Shown: positions 17,212 to 25,996, counted from the stretch's first letter. The stretch: DNA of 61,217 bases from Verrucomicrobiota bacterium (GCA_028872915.1 JAGWNY010000017.1:1-61217), one strand, 5' to 3'. The notes: generated by a model from the sequence alone, not told the origin. Program-made: numbers and translations.

Positions 17212-18300
17212 ATGGCACACGTCAAATTGCACATTCCCGGCCCGGTTGAAGTCAGCGAAAAAACCTTCAAGGCCTTTTGCTCGCCGATGATTGGCCATCG
17301 CGGACAGGGTTTCAAAGACCTCTACGCGAAGGTTCAACCGCAACTCCAGCAACTCCTTTCCACAAAACAGCTCGTTTATCTCTCCACTTCCAGCGCCTGG
17401 GGCATCATGGAAGGCGCCATCCGCAATCTGGTCTCCAAAAAAGTCCTCAACTGCATGAACGGCGCATTTTCGGACAAATGGTTTGACGTCTCCAAGCGAT
17501 GCGGCAAGGCCGCCGAGCCGTTGCAGGTGGAATGGGGCCGGCCCATCCGCGCGGAAGAAATTGACAAACGCCTTGCCACCGGCGCTTTCGACGCACTCAC
17601 CGTCATTCACAATGAAACCTCCACCGGCACGATGAGCCCGATTGCCGAAATCGCCGCGCTCAAGAAAAAATATCCGGATGTGATGTTCATTGTGGATTCG
17701 GTGAGTTCCATGAGCGCCGTGCCGTTGAAGTTCGACGAATTGGGAATTGACGTGCTGCTTGCCGGTTCGCAAAAGGCCTTTGCGCTGCCGCCGGGCCTGG
17801 CAATCTGCGTTGTTTCACCGGCGGCATTGGCCAAGGCGGCCAAAGCCGCGGACCGGGGTTATTATTTTGATTTCACCGAGTTTCAGAAAAACGCGGAGCA
17901 AAGCATGACTCCCAGCACGCCCAGCATCGGCCACGTCTATGCCTTGAGTTCCAAGCTGGACGAATTTTTTGCCGAAGGCCTCGAGAACCGTTACGCGCGC
18001 CATCGCAAAACCAATCAGATGACGCGCGATTGGGCGGCACGGCACGGTTTTACGTTGTTCCCCGAATCCGGAGCCGAATCCCTCACGTTGACGTGCATAA
18101 ACAATGGCGCGAAAGCCGGCGGGCGAGCGGTGGACGTCCCGAAACTTCAAAAACTGGCGAAGGATGGGGGCTTTCTGATTGACGGCGGCTACGGGAAAAT
18201 CAAGGGCAAGACGTTCCGCGTTTCCAATATGGGCGATGAAACCGAGTCCAGCATGGCGCCATTGTTTGCAGTGTTGGATACGGCCATTGCGCAACTTTAA
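17212..18300 (+). CDS. Class-V PLP aminotransferase (serine/alanine-glyoxylate or phosphoserine type)
   Basis: PLP-dependent transaminase, 362 residues. The N-terminal IPGPVEVSEKTFKAF and MIGHRGQGF are characteristic of the alanine/serine-glyoxylate branch. The PLP lysine is in LLAGSQKAFALPPG, the Asp that contacts the pyridine nitrogen is in FIVDSVSSMSAVPL, and the substrate loop is TSTGTMSPI. The C-terminal FRVSNMGD resembles phosphoserine aminotransferases of this branch. With the PGDH-like gene at 21063-22037 it could serve serine synthesis, but serC-type function is only an inference. Its TAA stop has been duplicated by the element that follows immediately. Confidence 0.85.
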   Translation: MAHVKLHIPGPVEVSEKTFKAFCSPMIGHRGQGFKDLYAKVQPQLQQLLSTKQLVYLSTSSAWGIMEGAIRNLVSKKVLNCMNGAFSDKWFDVSKRCGKAAEPLQVEWGRPIRAEEIDKRLATGAFDALTVIHNETSTGTMSPIAEIAALKKKYPDVMFIVDSVSSMSAVPLKFDELGIDVLLAGSQKAFALPPGLAICVVSPAALAKAAKAADRGYYFDFTEFQKNAEQSMTPSTPSIGHVYALSSKLDEFFAEGLENRYARHRKTNQMTRDWAARHGFTLFPESGAESLTLTCINNGAKAGGRAVDVPKLQKLAKDGGFLIDGGYGKIKGKTFRVSNMGDETESSMAPLFAVLDTAIAQL

Positions 18301-18461
18301 GAGCGTGTCTGAAAAATATTCCTGGCGGTCTTGCGGCGGGGCTGGCTGCCTGGCCAGGCGCGACAAGGGGGCATATTCGGGAGAAATCTGTGGCCGGGGA
18401 GCAACAAAGCCAGCCAGCCGCGCTCGCCATCCCATTGCCGGCCTGTTTTTCAGACACACTC
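18301..18461. mobile_element. MITE-like element with 16-bp terminal inverted repeats
   Basis: GAGCGTGTCTGAAAAA (18301-18316) is matched by the inverted copy TTTTTCAGACACACTC (18446-18461), with one mismatch. The element is 161 bp and has no coding capacity. It is flanked by TAA on the left (18298-18300) and TAA on the right (18462-18464), a 3-bp direct repeat consistent with the TNA target duplication of some IS5-family transposons, whose ends also look like GAG-x-GTGTCTGA. A second inner inverted repeat (GCGGGGCTGGCTG against CAGCCAGCCGCGC) lets it fold into a long hairpin. The left TAA is the aminotransferase stop codon. Confidence 0.75.
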
Positions 18462-18523
18462 TAACGGGTTGGCCGGACCATTTTTGACTTTAATGCCGTC
18501 CCGGTTTTTTTCATAGTCCCGGC

Positions 18524-19495
18524 ATGAACGTTCTTGTCACCGGCGGAGCGGGGTATATCGGCTCAAGTTGCACGGAGGAACTGCTCAACGCCGGTCACCA
18601 GGTGACGGTTTATGATAATCTGGCCGGGGGCCATCGTTCCGCCGTGGACCCGCGGGCCTGTTTTATCCTTGGCCGGCCCGAACTCGACGGCGACATCTTC
18701 AAAGCCGTCCAGTCCGCAAAACCCGACGCCATCATGCATTTCGCCGCGGACGCGCTGGTCGGCGAGTCCATGGCCAATCCCAAAAAATATTTCCACAATA
18801 ATTTCGTCAACGCGCTCAAACTGGCCGACGCCGCGGTCGAATGCGGTGTTAAAAAATTCGTGTTCAGTTCCACCTGCGCCACCTACGGCCCGCCCGACAA
18901 GGTCCCCATGACCGAGGAAACGGCCCAGCGGCCCATCAATCCCTATGGCGAATCGAAGCTGATGTTTGAAAAGGCGCTGACGTGGTATCAGCGGATTTAC
19001 CAGCTCGAATTTATCGCTTTTCGTTATTTTAACGCAGCCGGCGCCAGCGAATGCTTTGGCGAGCATCATCGCATCGAAACCCATCTCATCCCAAACGTCC
19101 TGTTCGTTGCCCTGGGGCAAAAACCATCTGTCGAAATTTTTGGGACCGATTACCCCACGCCCGATGGCACCTGCATCCGCGATTACATCCACATCCGGGA
19201 CCTTGCGCAGGCGCATATACTGGGATTGACCCCAGGTAAAGGCGGTTTTTACAACCTCGGCAACGGCGACGGCTACTCCGTGCGCGAAGTGATCGCCACC
19301 TGTGAGGAGGTGGCTGGAAAAAAAATTTCCGCGGTGGAAAGGCCGCGCCGGGCCGGCGATCCGCCGCGCCTGGTTGCATCCGCCCAAAAGGCGATGCGCG
19401 AGCTGGGCTGGAAGCCCCAATATCCCAAACTAAAAGATATTGTCAAAACGGCCTGGGCATGGCATAAAAAACATCCGCATGGCTACCCCGACTGA
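18524..19495 (+). CDS. galE: UDP-glucose 4-epimerase
   Basis: Interconverts UDP-glucose and UDP-galactose for polysaccharide synthesis. The 323-residue extended SDR has GGAGYIGSS (7-15), VYDNLAGGH, FSSTCATYG with the catalytic Ser/Thr, and the YxxxK pair in NPYGESKLMFE. RYFNAAGA and GTCIRDYIHIRDLAQAH are GalE signatures. Length is a little short of the usual 335-340 but nothing is missing. The 3' end overlaps the start of the receiver gene by 17 bases. Confidence 0.93.
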   Translation: MNVLVTGGAGYIGSSCTEELLNAGHQVTVYDNLAGGHRSAVDPRACFILGRPELDGDIFKAVQSAKPDAIMHFAADALVGESMANPKKYFHNNFVNALKLADAAVECGVKKFVFSSTCATYGPPDKVPMTEETAQRPINPYGESKLMFEKALTWYQRIYQLEFIAFRYFNAAGASECFGEHHRIETHLIPNVLFVALGQKPSVEIFGTDYPTPDGTCIRDYIHIRDLAQAHILGLTPGKGGFYNLGNGDGYSVREVIATCEEVAGKKISAVERPRRAGDPPRLVASAQKAMRELGWKPQYPKLKDIVKTAWAWHKKHPHGYPD

Positions 19496-19886
19496 AGCCA
19501 CGAAGACCATTTTGCTGGCGGACGACAACCTCGTGATTGTCACGGCCTATCGGACCATTTTGGCGCGGGAAGGTTTCAAGGTGGTGGTTGCGGAAGATGG
19601 CGTGGCCGCTGCAAAAATGCTTGCCGCGGAAAAGCCAGACCTTGTGGTGATGGACCTGATGATGCCGCGGTTGACCGGGACCGATGTCATCAAATTCATT
19701 CGCAACACGCCCGCCACGTCCACGCTGCCCATTGTCGTTCTTTCCGACGCCAGCATCGCGGACATTGGCCAGGAGGCGATCAAGCTCGGTGTCGAAAAGG
19801 TTTTCCTAAAGGCCCAATGCACGCCTGCAGCGCTGGTGGCCGCCATCAAGGAATTACTCGGCGGGCCGTCTCAAGCTGCGGCGTAA
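19479..19886 (+). CDS. Single-domain response regulator (CheY-like receiver)
   Basis: A 135-residue receiver domain with no output domain. The acidic pair is in LLADDNLVI, the phospho-acceptor Asp in VVMDLMMPR, the switch Ser in VVLSDASIAD and the conserved Lys in VFLKAQC. ATG 19479 lies inside the last codons of galE, so it is probably translated by coupling. A partner kinase is not in the immediate vicinity. It may act as a phosphate sink or protein-protein switch; function is open. Confidence 0.85.
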   Translation: MATPTEATKTILLADDNLVIVTAYRTILAREGFKVVVAEDGVAAAKMLAAEKPDLVVMDLMMPRLTGTDVIKFIRNTPATSTLPIVVLSDASIADIGQEAIKLGVEKVFLKAQCTPAALVAAIKELLGGPSQAAA

Positions 19887-19906
19887 TTCTCCTCCCCGGC
19901 GGCCTG

Positions 19907-21004
19907 CTACACCTCGGCCGTCTTGAATTCAGCGGGATTCCAGGCCGTTTGGCCGCATTCGGCGGCCAAATGATTGAATTCCTCGATTTCCGCCTTCGTA
20001 AAGAGCAATCCGCCATATTTCTTTGAAAGCGCGCCTGAATTGGCTTCAGGCTGGCCCGGCAAAAGGCATTTCTCATTGCCATGGCCCAGGATGTCCGCGA
20101 TGACCGCTTTGACGTTTTGCGTCTGGGTACGGTTGTTGGCAAAGCCATTGCCATTCACGGCATCGGGATGGATGACCTGGAAGAAGAAAATCGAAGCGCG
20201 CTTTTCCTTGGGGTCGCCCAGGGCCGTGCCGCGAATTTGCGGCAGGCCGCCGCCGATGTACGCGGCGTAAAGTTCGTCAATCAAACCCAGGCCATAACCC
20301 TTGTGCGCGCCAAATGGCAGCAGCGCGGCGGCCTTGTTTGGATCCGTCGTCGGGTTGCCTTCAGCGTCCACGGCCCAGCCCGGCGCCAGCGGCCTGCCTT
20401 CGCGTTTAAGTTGTTGGACCCGGCCCATGGCCACGGTGGAAGTGGCCCAATCAATGACGATGGGAAATCCTATGGCATCCTGTGTCGGGAACGCCCAGGA
20501 ATGGGGGTTGGTGCCCATCGTGGGCGTTCTGCCCCCAAAAGGCACCACCTCCGACGTCGCTGAAGTACAATTGGTGTAGGCGATGTAACCCTTGAGCGCC
20601 GCCTCCATCACGTAGCCGCCGCCCCAGAGATAATGCGTCGCATTGTCCACGCTCACGATGCCCACGCCGAACTTATCCGCCAACTTCATGCACGTGTCCA
20701 TTGCCTCGTAGGCCACCGCCTGGCCGAGCTTGAAACGCCCGTTCCAGATTTCGGCGGCGGCGAAGCGCGACGGCAGCTTTTCGATTTCTGCGCCCGGCTT
20801 CCAGCGTCCCACCTTGCTGCCGAACAATTCATCCAGATGCAGGGCCTTGATGCCGTTGTGCGTGCGGATGCCGTAATAGGAGGCGCTGGAGCAGAAACGC
20901 GCTCCTGCGGCGGCCTCTTCAGGCGCATATCCGCGAGCCAAATACGCCTTCGTGACGAGCGCGTCGTGTTTTTCCCGTGGAACAATATGATACGTTTCAG
21001 GCAT
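19907..21004 (-). CDS. Malate/L-lactate dehydrogenase family (Ldh_2) oxidoreductase
   Basis: NAD(P)-dependent 2-hydroxyacid oxidoreductase of 365 residues, not of the Rossmann type. Family hallmarks: an N-terminal helical part with GIRTHNGIKAL (substrate His), NATHYLWGGGYV, FGGRTPTMGTNPHSWAFP and the nucleotide-binding PFGAHKGYGLGLIDELYAAYIGG. Members include ureidoglycolate, sulfolactate and 2,3-diketogulonate dehydrogenases, so the substrate is undetermined. It follows the D-2-hydroxyacid dehydrogenase gene by 58 bases on the same strand; the two may form a unit. Confidence 0.87.
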   Translation of the reverse strand: MPETYHIVPREKHDALVTKAYLARGYAPEEAAAGARFCSSASYYGIRTHNGIKALHLDELFGSKVGRWKPGAEIEKLPSRFAAAEIWNGRFKLGQAVAYEAMDTCMKLADKFGVGIVSVDNATHYLWGGGYVMEAALKGYIAYTNCTSATSEVVPFGGRTPTMGTNPHSWAFPTQDAIGFPIVIDWATSTVAMGRVQQLKREGRPLAPGWAVDAEGNPTTDPNKAAALLPFGAHKGYGLGLIDELYAAYIGGGLPQIRGTALGDPKEKRASIFFFQVIHPDAVNGNGFANNRTQTQNVKAVIADILGHGNEKCLLPGQPEANSGALSKKYGGLLFTKAEIEEFNHLAAECGQTAWNPAEFKTAEV

Positions 21005-21062
21005 AAAATGACATTTGAGGTTTCCCCGGTAAATGACGCCGGCTGCGCATTTGTGGGATGAT

Positions 21063-22037
21063 TCAAATCTTCGTGCAATCCACTTCAGGATTTACCTGAG
21101 CGATCGGTTTTTCGCCCTTCATGGCCAGGATCAGATTCTTCACGGCCGTTGTCGCCTGGCGCGTCACGCTCTCGCAGGTGCGGGACGCCACGTGCGGCGT
21201 GCAAACGACGTTCGGCAGTTTCAACAGTGGATGATCGGCTGCCGGCGGTTCATGGTCCAGCACGTCCGTGCCGTAGCCGGCCACCCGCCCCGACTTGAGC
21301 GCCTCCACCATGTCGGCTGTCCGAACGATTTCCCCACGCGCGCAATTGAGGATGATGACGCCCTTCTTCATCCGGCCAATCGCGGCGGCATTAATCATCT
21401 CACGGGTTTGGGGAGTCAAATTCGTGTGCAGCGAAATGTAATCGGCTTCCTTGAAAATCTCATCGAGGGATGCGGCGCGCCGCACGGCATGTTCGGCGGC
21501 GAATTTTTCATCCCAGTACACGTCAAACGCGATGATCTTCATCCCGAAAGCCCTGGCGCGAACCGCCACTTCCTTGCCGATGCGGCCCAAGCCGACGATG
21601 CCGATGGTTTTGTCCAGCAACTCGTGGCCCGTCTTGCGCTTCCATCCGCCGCTCCGGGTGGAGTCGGTGTGAAAGAGCAGGTTTTTTTCCAGCGCCAGCA
21701 GCAACAGAAACGTATGTTCGGACACGGTAGTGTGGTTGACACCCGGGGTGAAGAGGACCGGGATGCCGAATTCCGTGGCCGATTTCACATCAATCTTGTC
21801 CACTCCAATGCCGTATTTGCTGAGCACTTTGAGTTTGGGCCGCGCTTTCTCGAGCACGGCTCGCGTGATGGCGTCATCGCCGCAAATGTAGCCGTCCACG
21901 TCGCCAACCAGCCTCAAGGTCTCGGCTTCGTTTAGGGGACCGCGGGCGCGCACAATTTCCCACCCGGTTCCGGCCAGGAGATCGTGATGTTCGCCGGGGG
22001 TATCTTGAAAGGAGGTCGTTGTCAGCAGGATTTTCAT
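21063..22037 (-). CDS. D-2-hydroxyacid dehydrogenase (phosphoglycerate dehydrogenase-like)
   Basis: NAD-dependent oxidation of a D-2-hydroxyacid, 324 residues. The Rossmann motif is GIVGLGRIGKEVA. The catalytic triad is visible as Arg in LNCARGE, Glu in DVLDHEPP and His in TPHVASRT. There is no C-terminal ACT domain, so it is the short type. It resembles SerA-like enzymes (GIGVDKIDVKSATEFGIPV). With the class-V aminotransferase 3 kb away it could provide serine, but glyoxylate or hydroxypyruvate reduction is equally possible. Confidence 0.87.
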   Translation of the reverse strand: MKILLTTTSFQDTPGEHHDLLAGTGWEIVRARGPLNEAETLRLVGDVDGYICGDDAITRAVLEKARPKLKVLSKYGIGVDKIDVKSATEFGIPVLFTPGVNHTTVSEHTFLLLLALEKNLLFHTDSTRSGGWKRKTGHELLDKTIGIVGLGRIGKEVAVRARAFGMKIIAFDVYWDEKFAAEHAVRRAASLDEIFKEADYISLHTNLTPQTREMINAAAIGRMKKGVIILNCARGEIVRTADMVEALKSGRVAGYGTDVLDHEPPAADHPLLKLPNVVCTPHVASRTCESVTRQATTAVKNLILAMKGEKPIAQVNPEVDCTKI

Positions 22038-22132
22038 CAGGCCGGATTATAGGACTTTTTGCGTGGGAATCAAAAAATTAATCCCGCGCAGGCGGGTGGG
22101 AATGAATTTCCACACTCCTGATTGGCGCAAAT

Positions 22133-22174
22133 GAGCTAAAATAGCTCAAAATTGGTCAAAATTGCTCAAAATGG
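22133..22174. repeat. Short AT-rich tandem repeat, four units
   Basis: Four consecutive 10-11-bp units of the form (A)GCTCAAAATT: GAGCTAAAAT, AGCTCAAAATT, GGTCAAAATT, GCTCAAAATGG. It lies in the gap after the PilZ-like gene and upstream of the hydroxyacid dehydrogenase start, 95-135 bases from it, so it might be a protein-binding array. Confidence 0.5.
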
Positions 22175-22186
22175 CGCTCGCCCGGA

Positions 22187-22522
22187 TCAGCCGGCGCCCA
22201 GGTCGGAATGGGCCATGGTGTTCAACTGGGCTTGGGCCTGCTTGGAGAGGCTTGTAAAAATCATCGAAACATTATAGCCGGTGTGCTTGTTGCCGGAGCA
22301 AGCCACGATGATTCCCGCGCAGTGCAGCTTGCGCCCGTTGCCCGGAGATTGCAGCGAGACGGTCATTTCCGTCCAGACGCGAAACGGGCCGGGACTGCGA
22401 AACTCGATGCCGTTTTTGTGGATGACAACCGTATCCACGGACAAAGCCAGTTGGGCCTGGCGTCCTTCAATCGTCAAGGGCTGGTCAAATGCACTGGGGC
22501 CGACAAATCGCTTTGCGCTCAT
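22187..22522 (-). CDS. Small PilZ-like protein
   Basis: Protein of 111 residues. The central beta-rich part (TVVIHKNGIEFRSPGPFRVWTEMTVSL) and the closing GYNVSMIFTSLSKQAQAQL have the look of a PilZ domain, in which a strand-G-strand pattern is followed by a last helix. The RxxxR and D/NxSxxG c-di-GMP motifs are not clear, so cyclic-di-GMP binding is doubtful. It sits 81 bases after fabH on the same strand and may be the last gene of that operon. Confidence 0.5.
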   Translation of the reverse strand: MSAKRFVGPSAFDQPLTIEGRQAQLALSVDTVVIHKNGIEFRSPGPFRVWTEMTVSLQSPGNGRKLHCAGIIVACSGNKHTGYNVSMIFTSLSKQAQAQLNTMAHSDLGAG

Positions 22523-22603
22523 AGAACTAGTTTATATTAGCATGTTGCGGTCATCCGTCAAATCTGGAGGGGCGTTTTTTTCAATCATAATGGCGGTTGA
22601 TGG

Positions 22604-23629
22604 CTACCATTCGACAACCGCGGCTCCCCAGGTCAATCCGGCCCCAAAGACGATCAACAGCACCAAGTCGCCCTTGGAAATGCGGCCCGAGGCGACGGCT
22701 TCATCGAGCGCAATGGCCACGGAAGCGGCGGATGTGTTTCCGTACTTGTCCAGGTTGATAAAAAGCTGTTCGGGTCTGGCTCCGAGCCGTTGGCCCACTG
22801 CCTCTATGATTCGCTGATTTGCCTGATGAGGAATGATGCACTTGATTTTTCCGATGTCAATCTCACAGCGGCGCAGCACCTCATCGGCCGCCGAGAGCAT
22901 GGCTTGCACGGCGTTTTTGAAGGTTTCCTTGCCTTCCATGCGCAGGAAGTGGAGGCGGCCATCCACGGATTCCCGGGTGGCGGGGCGGCGGCTGCCGCCA
23001 CCGGGCATGAAGAGAAGGTCGGACTTTTCGCCGTCCGCGCCCATGGCCACCGTCAAGAGGCCGTGGGCGCGATCACGGTTTTGCAAAATGGCGGCGCCGG
23101 CGCCGTCGCCAAACAGGACACAGGTGTTGCGGTCGGTCCAATCGGTAATGGATGAGAGTTTTTCGGCGCCAATCACGAGCACGGTGTCGTAGGTGCGCGA
23201 CATGATGAATTGCTGGGCGATTTCGAGGGCGTAGATGAAACCGGAGCAGGCGGCTTCCAGGTCGAATGCGGCGGCGCGCCTGGCGCCAAGCTGCTTCTGG
23301 ATAAGGCAGGCGGTGGCGGGGAAGGGCATGTCAGGCGTGATGGTGGCGACAATGATCAAATCAATCTGGTCGGCCGTGACGCCGGCCATTTTCATGGCCC
23401 GCTGCGCCGCCCGCGCGCCCATGTCCGACGTCCATTCATCCTTTGCGGCGATGTGCCGTTCGCGGATGCCCGTGCGGCTGCGGATCCACTCATCCGACGT
23501 GTCCACCATTTTCTCAAGGTCATGGTTGGTGAGCACCTTTTGGGGCACGTAGGAACCGATGCCCGTGATGGAACAGGTGCGGCCGATGAAATTGTGCTTG
23601 GCGCGCGGATTCTTGAATTTTGGGTTCAT
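22604..23629 (-). CDS. fabH: 3-oxoacyl-[acyl-carrier-protein] synthase III
   Basis: Starts fatty-acid synthesis by condensing acetyl-CoA with malonyl-ACP. The 341-residue protein has the catalytic Cys128 in DLEAACSGFIYAL, the His in IPHQANQRII and the Asn in YGNTSAASV, plus TGIRERHIA and GAGLTWGA. ATG 23629 overlaps the TGA of plsX (ATGA), giving translational coupling; upstream extension of the frame lies inside plsX and is a shadow. About 14 polar residues precede the domain. Confidence 0.96.
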   Translation of the reverse strand: MNPKFKNPRAKHNFIGRTCSITGIGSYVPQKVLTNHDLEKMVDTSDEWIRSRTGIRERHIAAKDEWTSDMGARAAQRAMKMAGVTADQIDLIIVATITPDMPFPATACLIQKQLGARRAAAFDLEAACSGFIYALEIAQQFIMSRTYDTVLVIGAEKLSSITDWTDRNTCVLFGDGAGAAILQNRDRAHGLLTVAMGADGEKSDLLFMPGGGSRRPATRESVDGRLHFLRMEGKETFKNAVQAMLSAADEVLRRCEIDIGKIKCIIPHQANQRIIEAVGQRLGARPEQLFINLDKYGNTSAASVAIALDEAVASGRISKGDLVLLIVFGAGLTWGAAVVEW

Positions 23630-24657
23630 GGGGAAGGGGAGTTGAGAGGGGCGAGGTTTTTGTTGGCGCGCGCGATTTCCGTTGCGATGACGTGATTGAG
23701 GTGATGCTGGACGGCGTCGGCCGTCACGCGGATGGCGCTGGCAACGGCTCGTTCGCGGGCGCCGCCGTGGGCTTTGCAGACGAGGCCGTTGAAACCCAGG
23801 AGGGGCGCACCGCCATAGACTTCGGGGTCCATGCGCTTGCGGATGGCGTGAAAGGCGCCCTTGGCGAGAAAGGCGCCGATTTTGCGCTGCGCCGTGTGCA
23901 TCAATTCCCGTTTCAACATGGAAAACATGGCCACGGCCAGGCTTTCGGAGGTTTTGAGCACAATGTTGCCCGTGAAGCCGTCGCACACCACGACATCCAC
24001 GTGGTCCTTGAAGAGATCGTGGCCTTCCACGTTGCCAATGAAATTGATGTCGAGGCGCTTGCATTGCTTGAAAGCTTCGAGGGTCAATTCATTGCCTTTG
24101 CAATCCTCCCTGCCGATGTTCAGGATGCCCACGCGGGGATTGCGCCGCCCCAATACTTCGCGCGAATAGACACTGCCCATGACCGCAAACTGGGCCAGGT
24201 GAAACGGTTTGCATTCGATATTGGCGCCGGCGTCCAGCAGAACAAATTCATTCCCCTGCCGTGGAATGACCGTGGCAATGCAGCCGCGGTCCACGCCTTC
24301 GACGCGTCCTATGGCAAGGGTTGCGGCGGTAAAAATGCCGCCGGTATTGCCAAGGGAAACGAGGGCATCGGCCTTGCCCTCGGCGACGAGGGCGGCGGCG
24401 CGGGCGATGGAAGAATCTTTTTTGCGGCGGAGCGCGCTCGCGGGTTTGTCGCTCATTTCGACGACTTCGCTGGCATGGACGACGCGCACCCGATGATCTC
24501 GAAACCCGCGCTCCGGCAGGGCGGCGTGGACCGCAGCTTGATCGCCGACAAGGTAGAGGGCGGAAATTTTTTTATTGGCTTCGAGAGCGAGCTTGGCGCC
24601 GGCGATGACCACGCCGCAACCGTAGTCGCCGCCCATGACATCCACTGCAATTCGCAT
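23626..24657 (-). CDS. plsX: Phosphate acyltransferase PlsX
   Basis: Makes acyl-phosphate from acyl-ACP for phospholipid synthesis. The 343-residue protein begins MRIAVDVMGGDYG, and continues with DALVSLGNTGG, VGILNIGRED and VVCDGFTGNIVLKTSE, all PlsX signatures. Normal length. It stands between rpmF and fabH, the order found in most bacteria. Confidence 0.96.
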   Translation of the reverse strand: MRIAVDVMGGDYGCGVVIAGAKLALEANKKISALYLVGDQAAVHAALPERGFRDHRVRVVHASEVVEMSDKPASALRRKKDSSIARAAALVAEGKADALVSLGNTGGIFTAATLAIGRVEGVDRGCIATVIPRQGNEFVLLDAGANIECKPFHLAQFAVMGSVYSREVLGRRNPRVGILNIGREDCKGNELTLEAFKQCKRLDINFIGNVEGHDLFKDHVDVVVCDGFTGNIVLKTSESLAVAMFSMLKRELMHTAQRKIGAFLAKGAFHAIRKRMDPEVYGGAPLLGFNGLVCKAHGGARERAVASAIRVTADAVQHHLNHVIATEIARANKNLAPLNSPSP

Positions 24658-24745
24658 GCAAAAGCTCTACGTTTTCCTATGCCGCGCCTTCAGGCAAAAA
24701 GCGGCGCCGGGCTTTCTTTCGCCCGAAACCCAAACATTGAAAAAC

Positions 24746-24934
24746 TCACGCGCCCGCGGTGACGGTAACGATCTGGCGCCCCTTGTAAAAGCCGCAGGCC
24801 GGGCAGACGCGGTGCGGCAGGCACGGAGCGGCACATTGCGGGCAGATCGCCAGTTGCGGCAGTTTCAGCGCGCTGTTGTAGGCGCGGCGCATGCGCTGCC
24901 GGCTCCGGGACGGTTTGCGTTTGGGGACACCCAT
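24746..24934 (-). CDS. rpmF: Ribosomal protein L32
   Basis: Large-subunit ribosomal protein, 62 residues, starting MGVPKRKPSRSRQRMRRA. Four cysteines form two CxxC pairs (CPQC and CPAC), so this is the zinc-binding form. It follows yceD by 11 bases and precedes plsX. Confidence 0.95.
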   Translation of the reverse strand: MGVPKRKPSRSRQRMRRAYNSALKLPQLAICPQCAAPCLPHRVCPACGFYKGRQIVTVTAGA

Positions 24935-24945
24935 AAGTTTTTCAA

Positions 24946-25413
24946 TTACAATTTCAGCTTGTTCAGTTCAGCCCACGCGGATTTGTTTTCCTGTTTGCCG
25001 CGGGTTTTGGGACTGAATTTTTTTAATCCGGCGCAACCGGGTTCGCACACCGGATGCCGCGGCAATTCCAAAAGAATATCCTCCCGCACAAACGGCGTCA
25101 AGTCCACGCAATCGTTATCCACGGGCGCCTTGTCGTCGCCCTGGAGAGGCACGTGAACCGTCCAATCCTTCAGCACGAGCCGCTGCTGGAACGGTTTGAG
25201 GCATCGGACGCACTCGCAATCGAGGATCATCTCCATCTCTCCCTGGACCAGCAGCGCGTGATGCAATTCTTCCACGCGCAGATCGTATTTCAAGGGTCTT
25301 TCGGCCCGGATCATTTCGTCCCGGATTTCCAAATCCAGTTCGGCGGCGGGCATTTCGCCTTCCAGGCGGAGGTCCCGTGCTTCCAAATGACGCAGGTTGA
25401 CTCTCAGCGGCAT
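24946..25413 (-). CDS. YceD/DUF177-family protein
   Basis: A 155-residue DUF177 protein; family members affect 23S rRNA or ribosome accumulation and are encoded before rpmF. Four cysteines stand in CECVRCLKPF and CEPGCAG, spaced as in the family. The C-terminal FSPKTRGKQENKSAWAELNKL is a typical ending. Molecular function remains poorly defined. Confidence 0.88.
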   Translation of the reverse strand: MPLRVNLRHLEARDLRLEGEMPAAELDLEIRDEMIRAERPLKYDLRVEELHHALLVQGEMEMILDCECVRCLKPFQQRLVLKDWTVHVPLQGDDKAPVDNDCVDLTPFVREDILLELPRHPVCEPGCAGLKKFSPKTRGKQENKSAWAELNKLKL

Positions 25414-25507
25414 GTTTCAATCTACCCCAAAGCCCGGCCGCGGCGAATAAAAAGAGAATCGGGAAATTTTTTGCGCCGGGGGCAATGGGGGATTGAAAAA
25501 GCCGGGC

Positions 25508-25996
25508 CTACTTTTTCTGCCCGCCCAACTTTTTGATCAGCGCGGCCTCCACGTGTCCGGGCACGAAGGGCCGGATGTTGCCGCCCAGCCGGGCGATCTC
25601 CTTGACAATGCGCGAGCTGATGAAGGTGTAACTGTCCTTGGGCATCATGAAGATGGTTTCAATGTTTTCATCCAGGTTGCGGTTCATGAGCGCCATCTGA
25701 AATTCAAATTCAAAGTCCGATACCGCGCGCAGCCCGCGCACGATGGCCTGCGCGCCGTGCCGGCGCGCGTAATCCACGAGCAAGCCGTCGAAGGCGTCCA
25801 CCTCGACGCTCGGCCATTGCGAAACGGCCTCGCGCAAGAGGCCGACGCGCTCGGCGGCCGTAAACAGCGGATGTTTGCTTTCATTTTTGGCGATGGCGAC
25901 GATGACGCGGTGAAACAACTTTGTCGCGCGATGCAGAACGTCCAGGTGTCCGTTGGTCAGCGGATCGAAACTGCCGGGATAAATGGCGGTGCGCAT
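25508..25996 (-). CDS. coaD: Phosphopantetheine adenylyltransferase
   Basis: Fourth step of coenzyme A synthesis. The 162-residue nucleotidyltransferase has the HxGH-type motif as YPGSFDPLTNGHLDVLHRA, VRGLRAVSDFEFE and YTFISSRIVKEIA, all CoaD hallmarks. ATG 25996 was taken because MRTAIYPGSFDP is the normal N-terminus; an upstream ATG at 26023 adds nine unrelated residues. It is first in the coaD-yceD-rpmF-plsX-fabH series. Confidence 0.95.
   Translation of the reverse strand: MRTAIYPGSFDPLTNGHLDVLHRATKLFHRVIVAIAKNESKHPLFTAAERVGLLREAVSQWPSVEVDAFDGLLVDYARRHGAQAIVRGLRAVSDFEFEFQMALMNRNLDENIETIFMMPKDSYTFISSRIVKEIARLGGNIRPFVPGHVEAALIKKLGGQKK

Noticed and set aside
18484-18523. TTGACT as -35 of a galE promoter
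   Set aside because: No acceptable -10 at 16-18 bases; the CATAGT seen is 22 or more bases away.
22187-22215. GGCGC/GCGCC hairpin at the end of the PilZ-like gene as a terminator
   Set aside because: It overlaps the coding end, has a long loop and no clean T-tract.
23620-24762. 380-codon plus-strand frame opposite plsX
   Set aside because: Exact antisense of plsX, with low-complexity composition and no domain.
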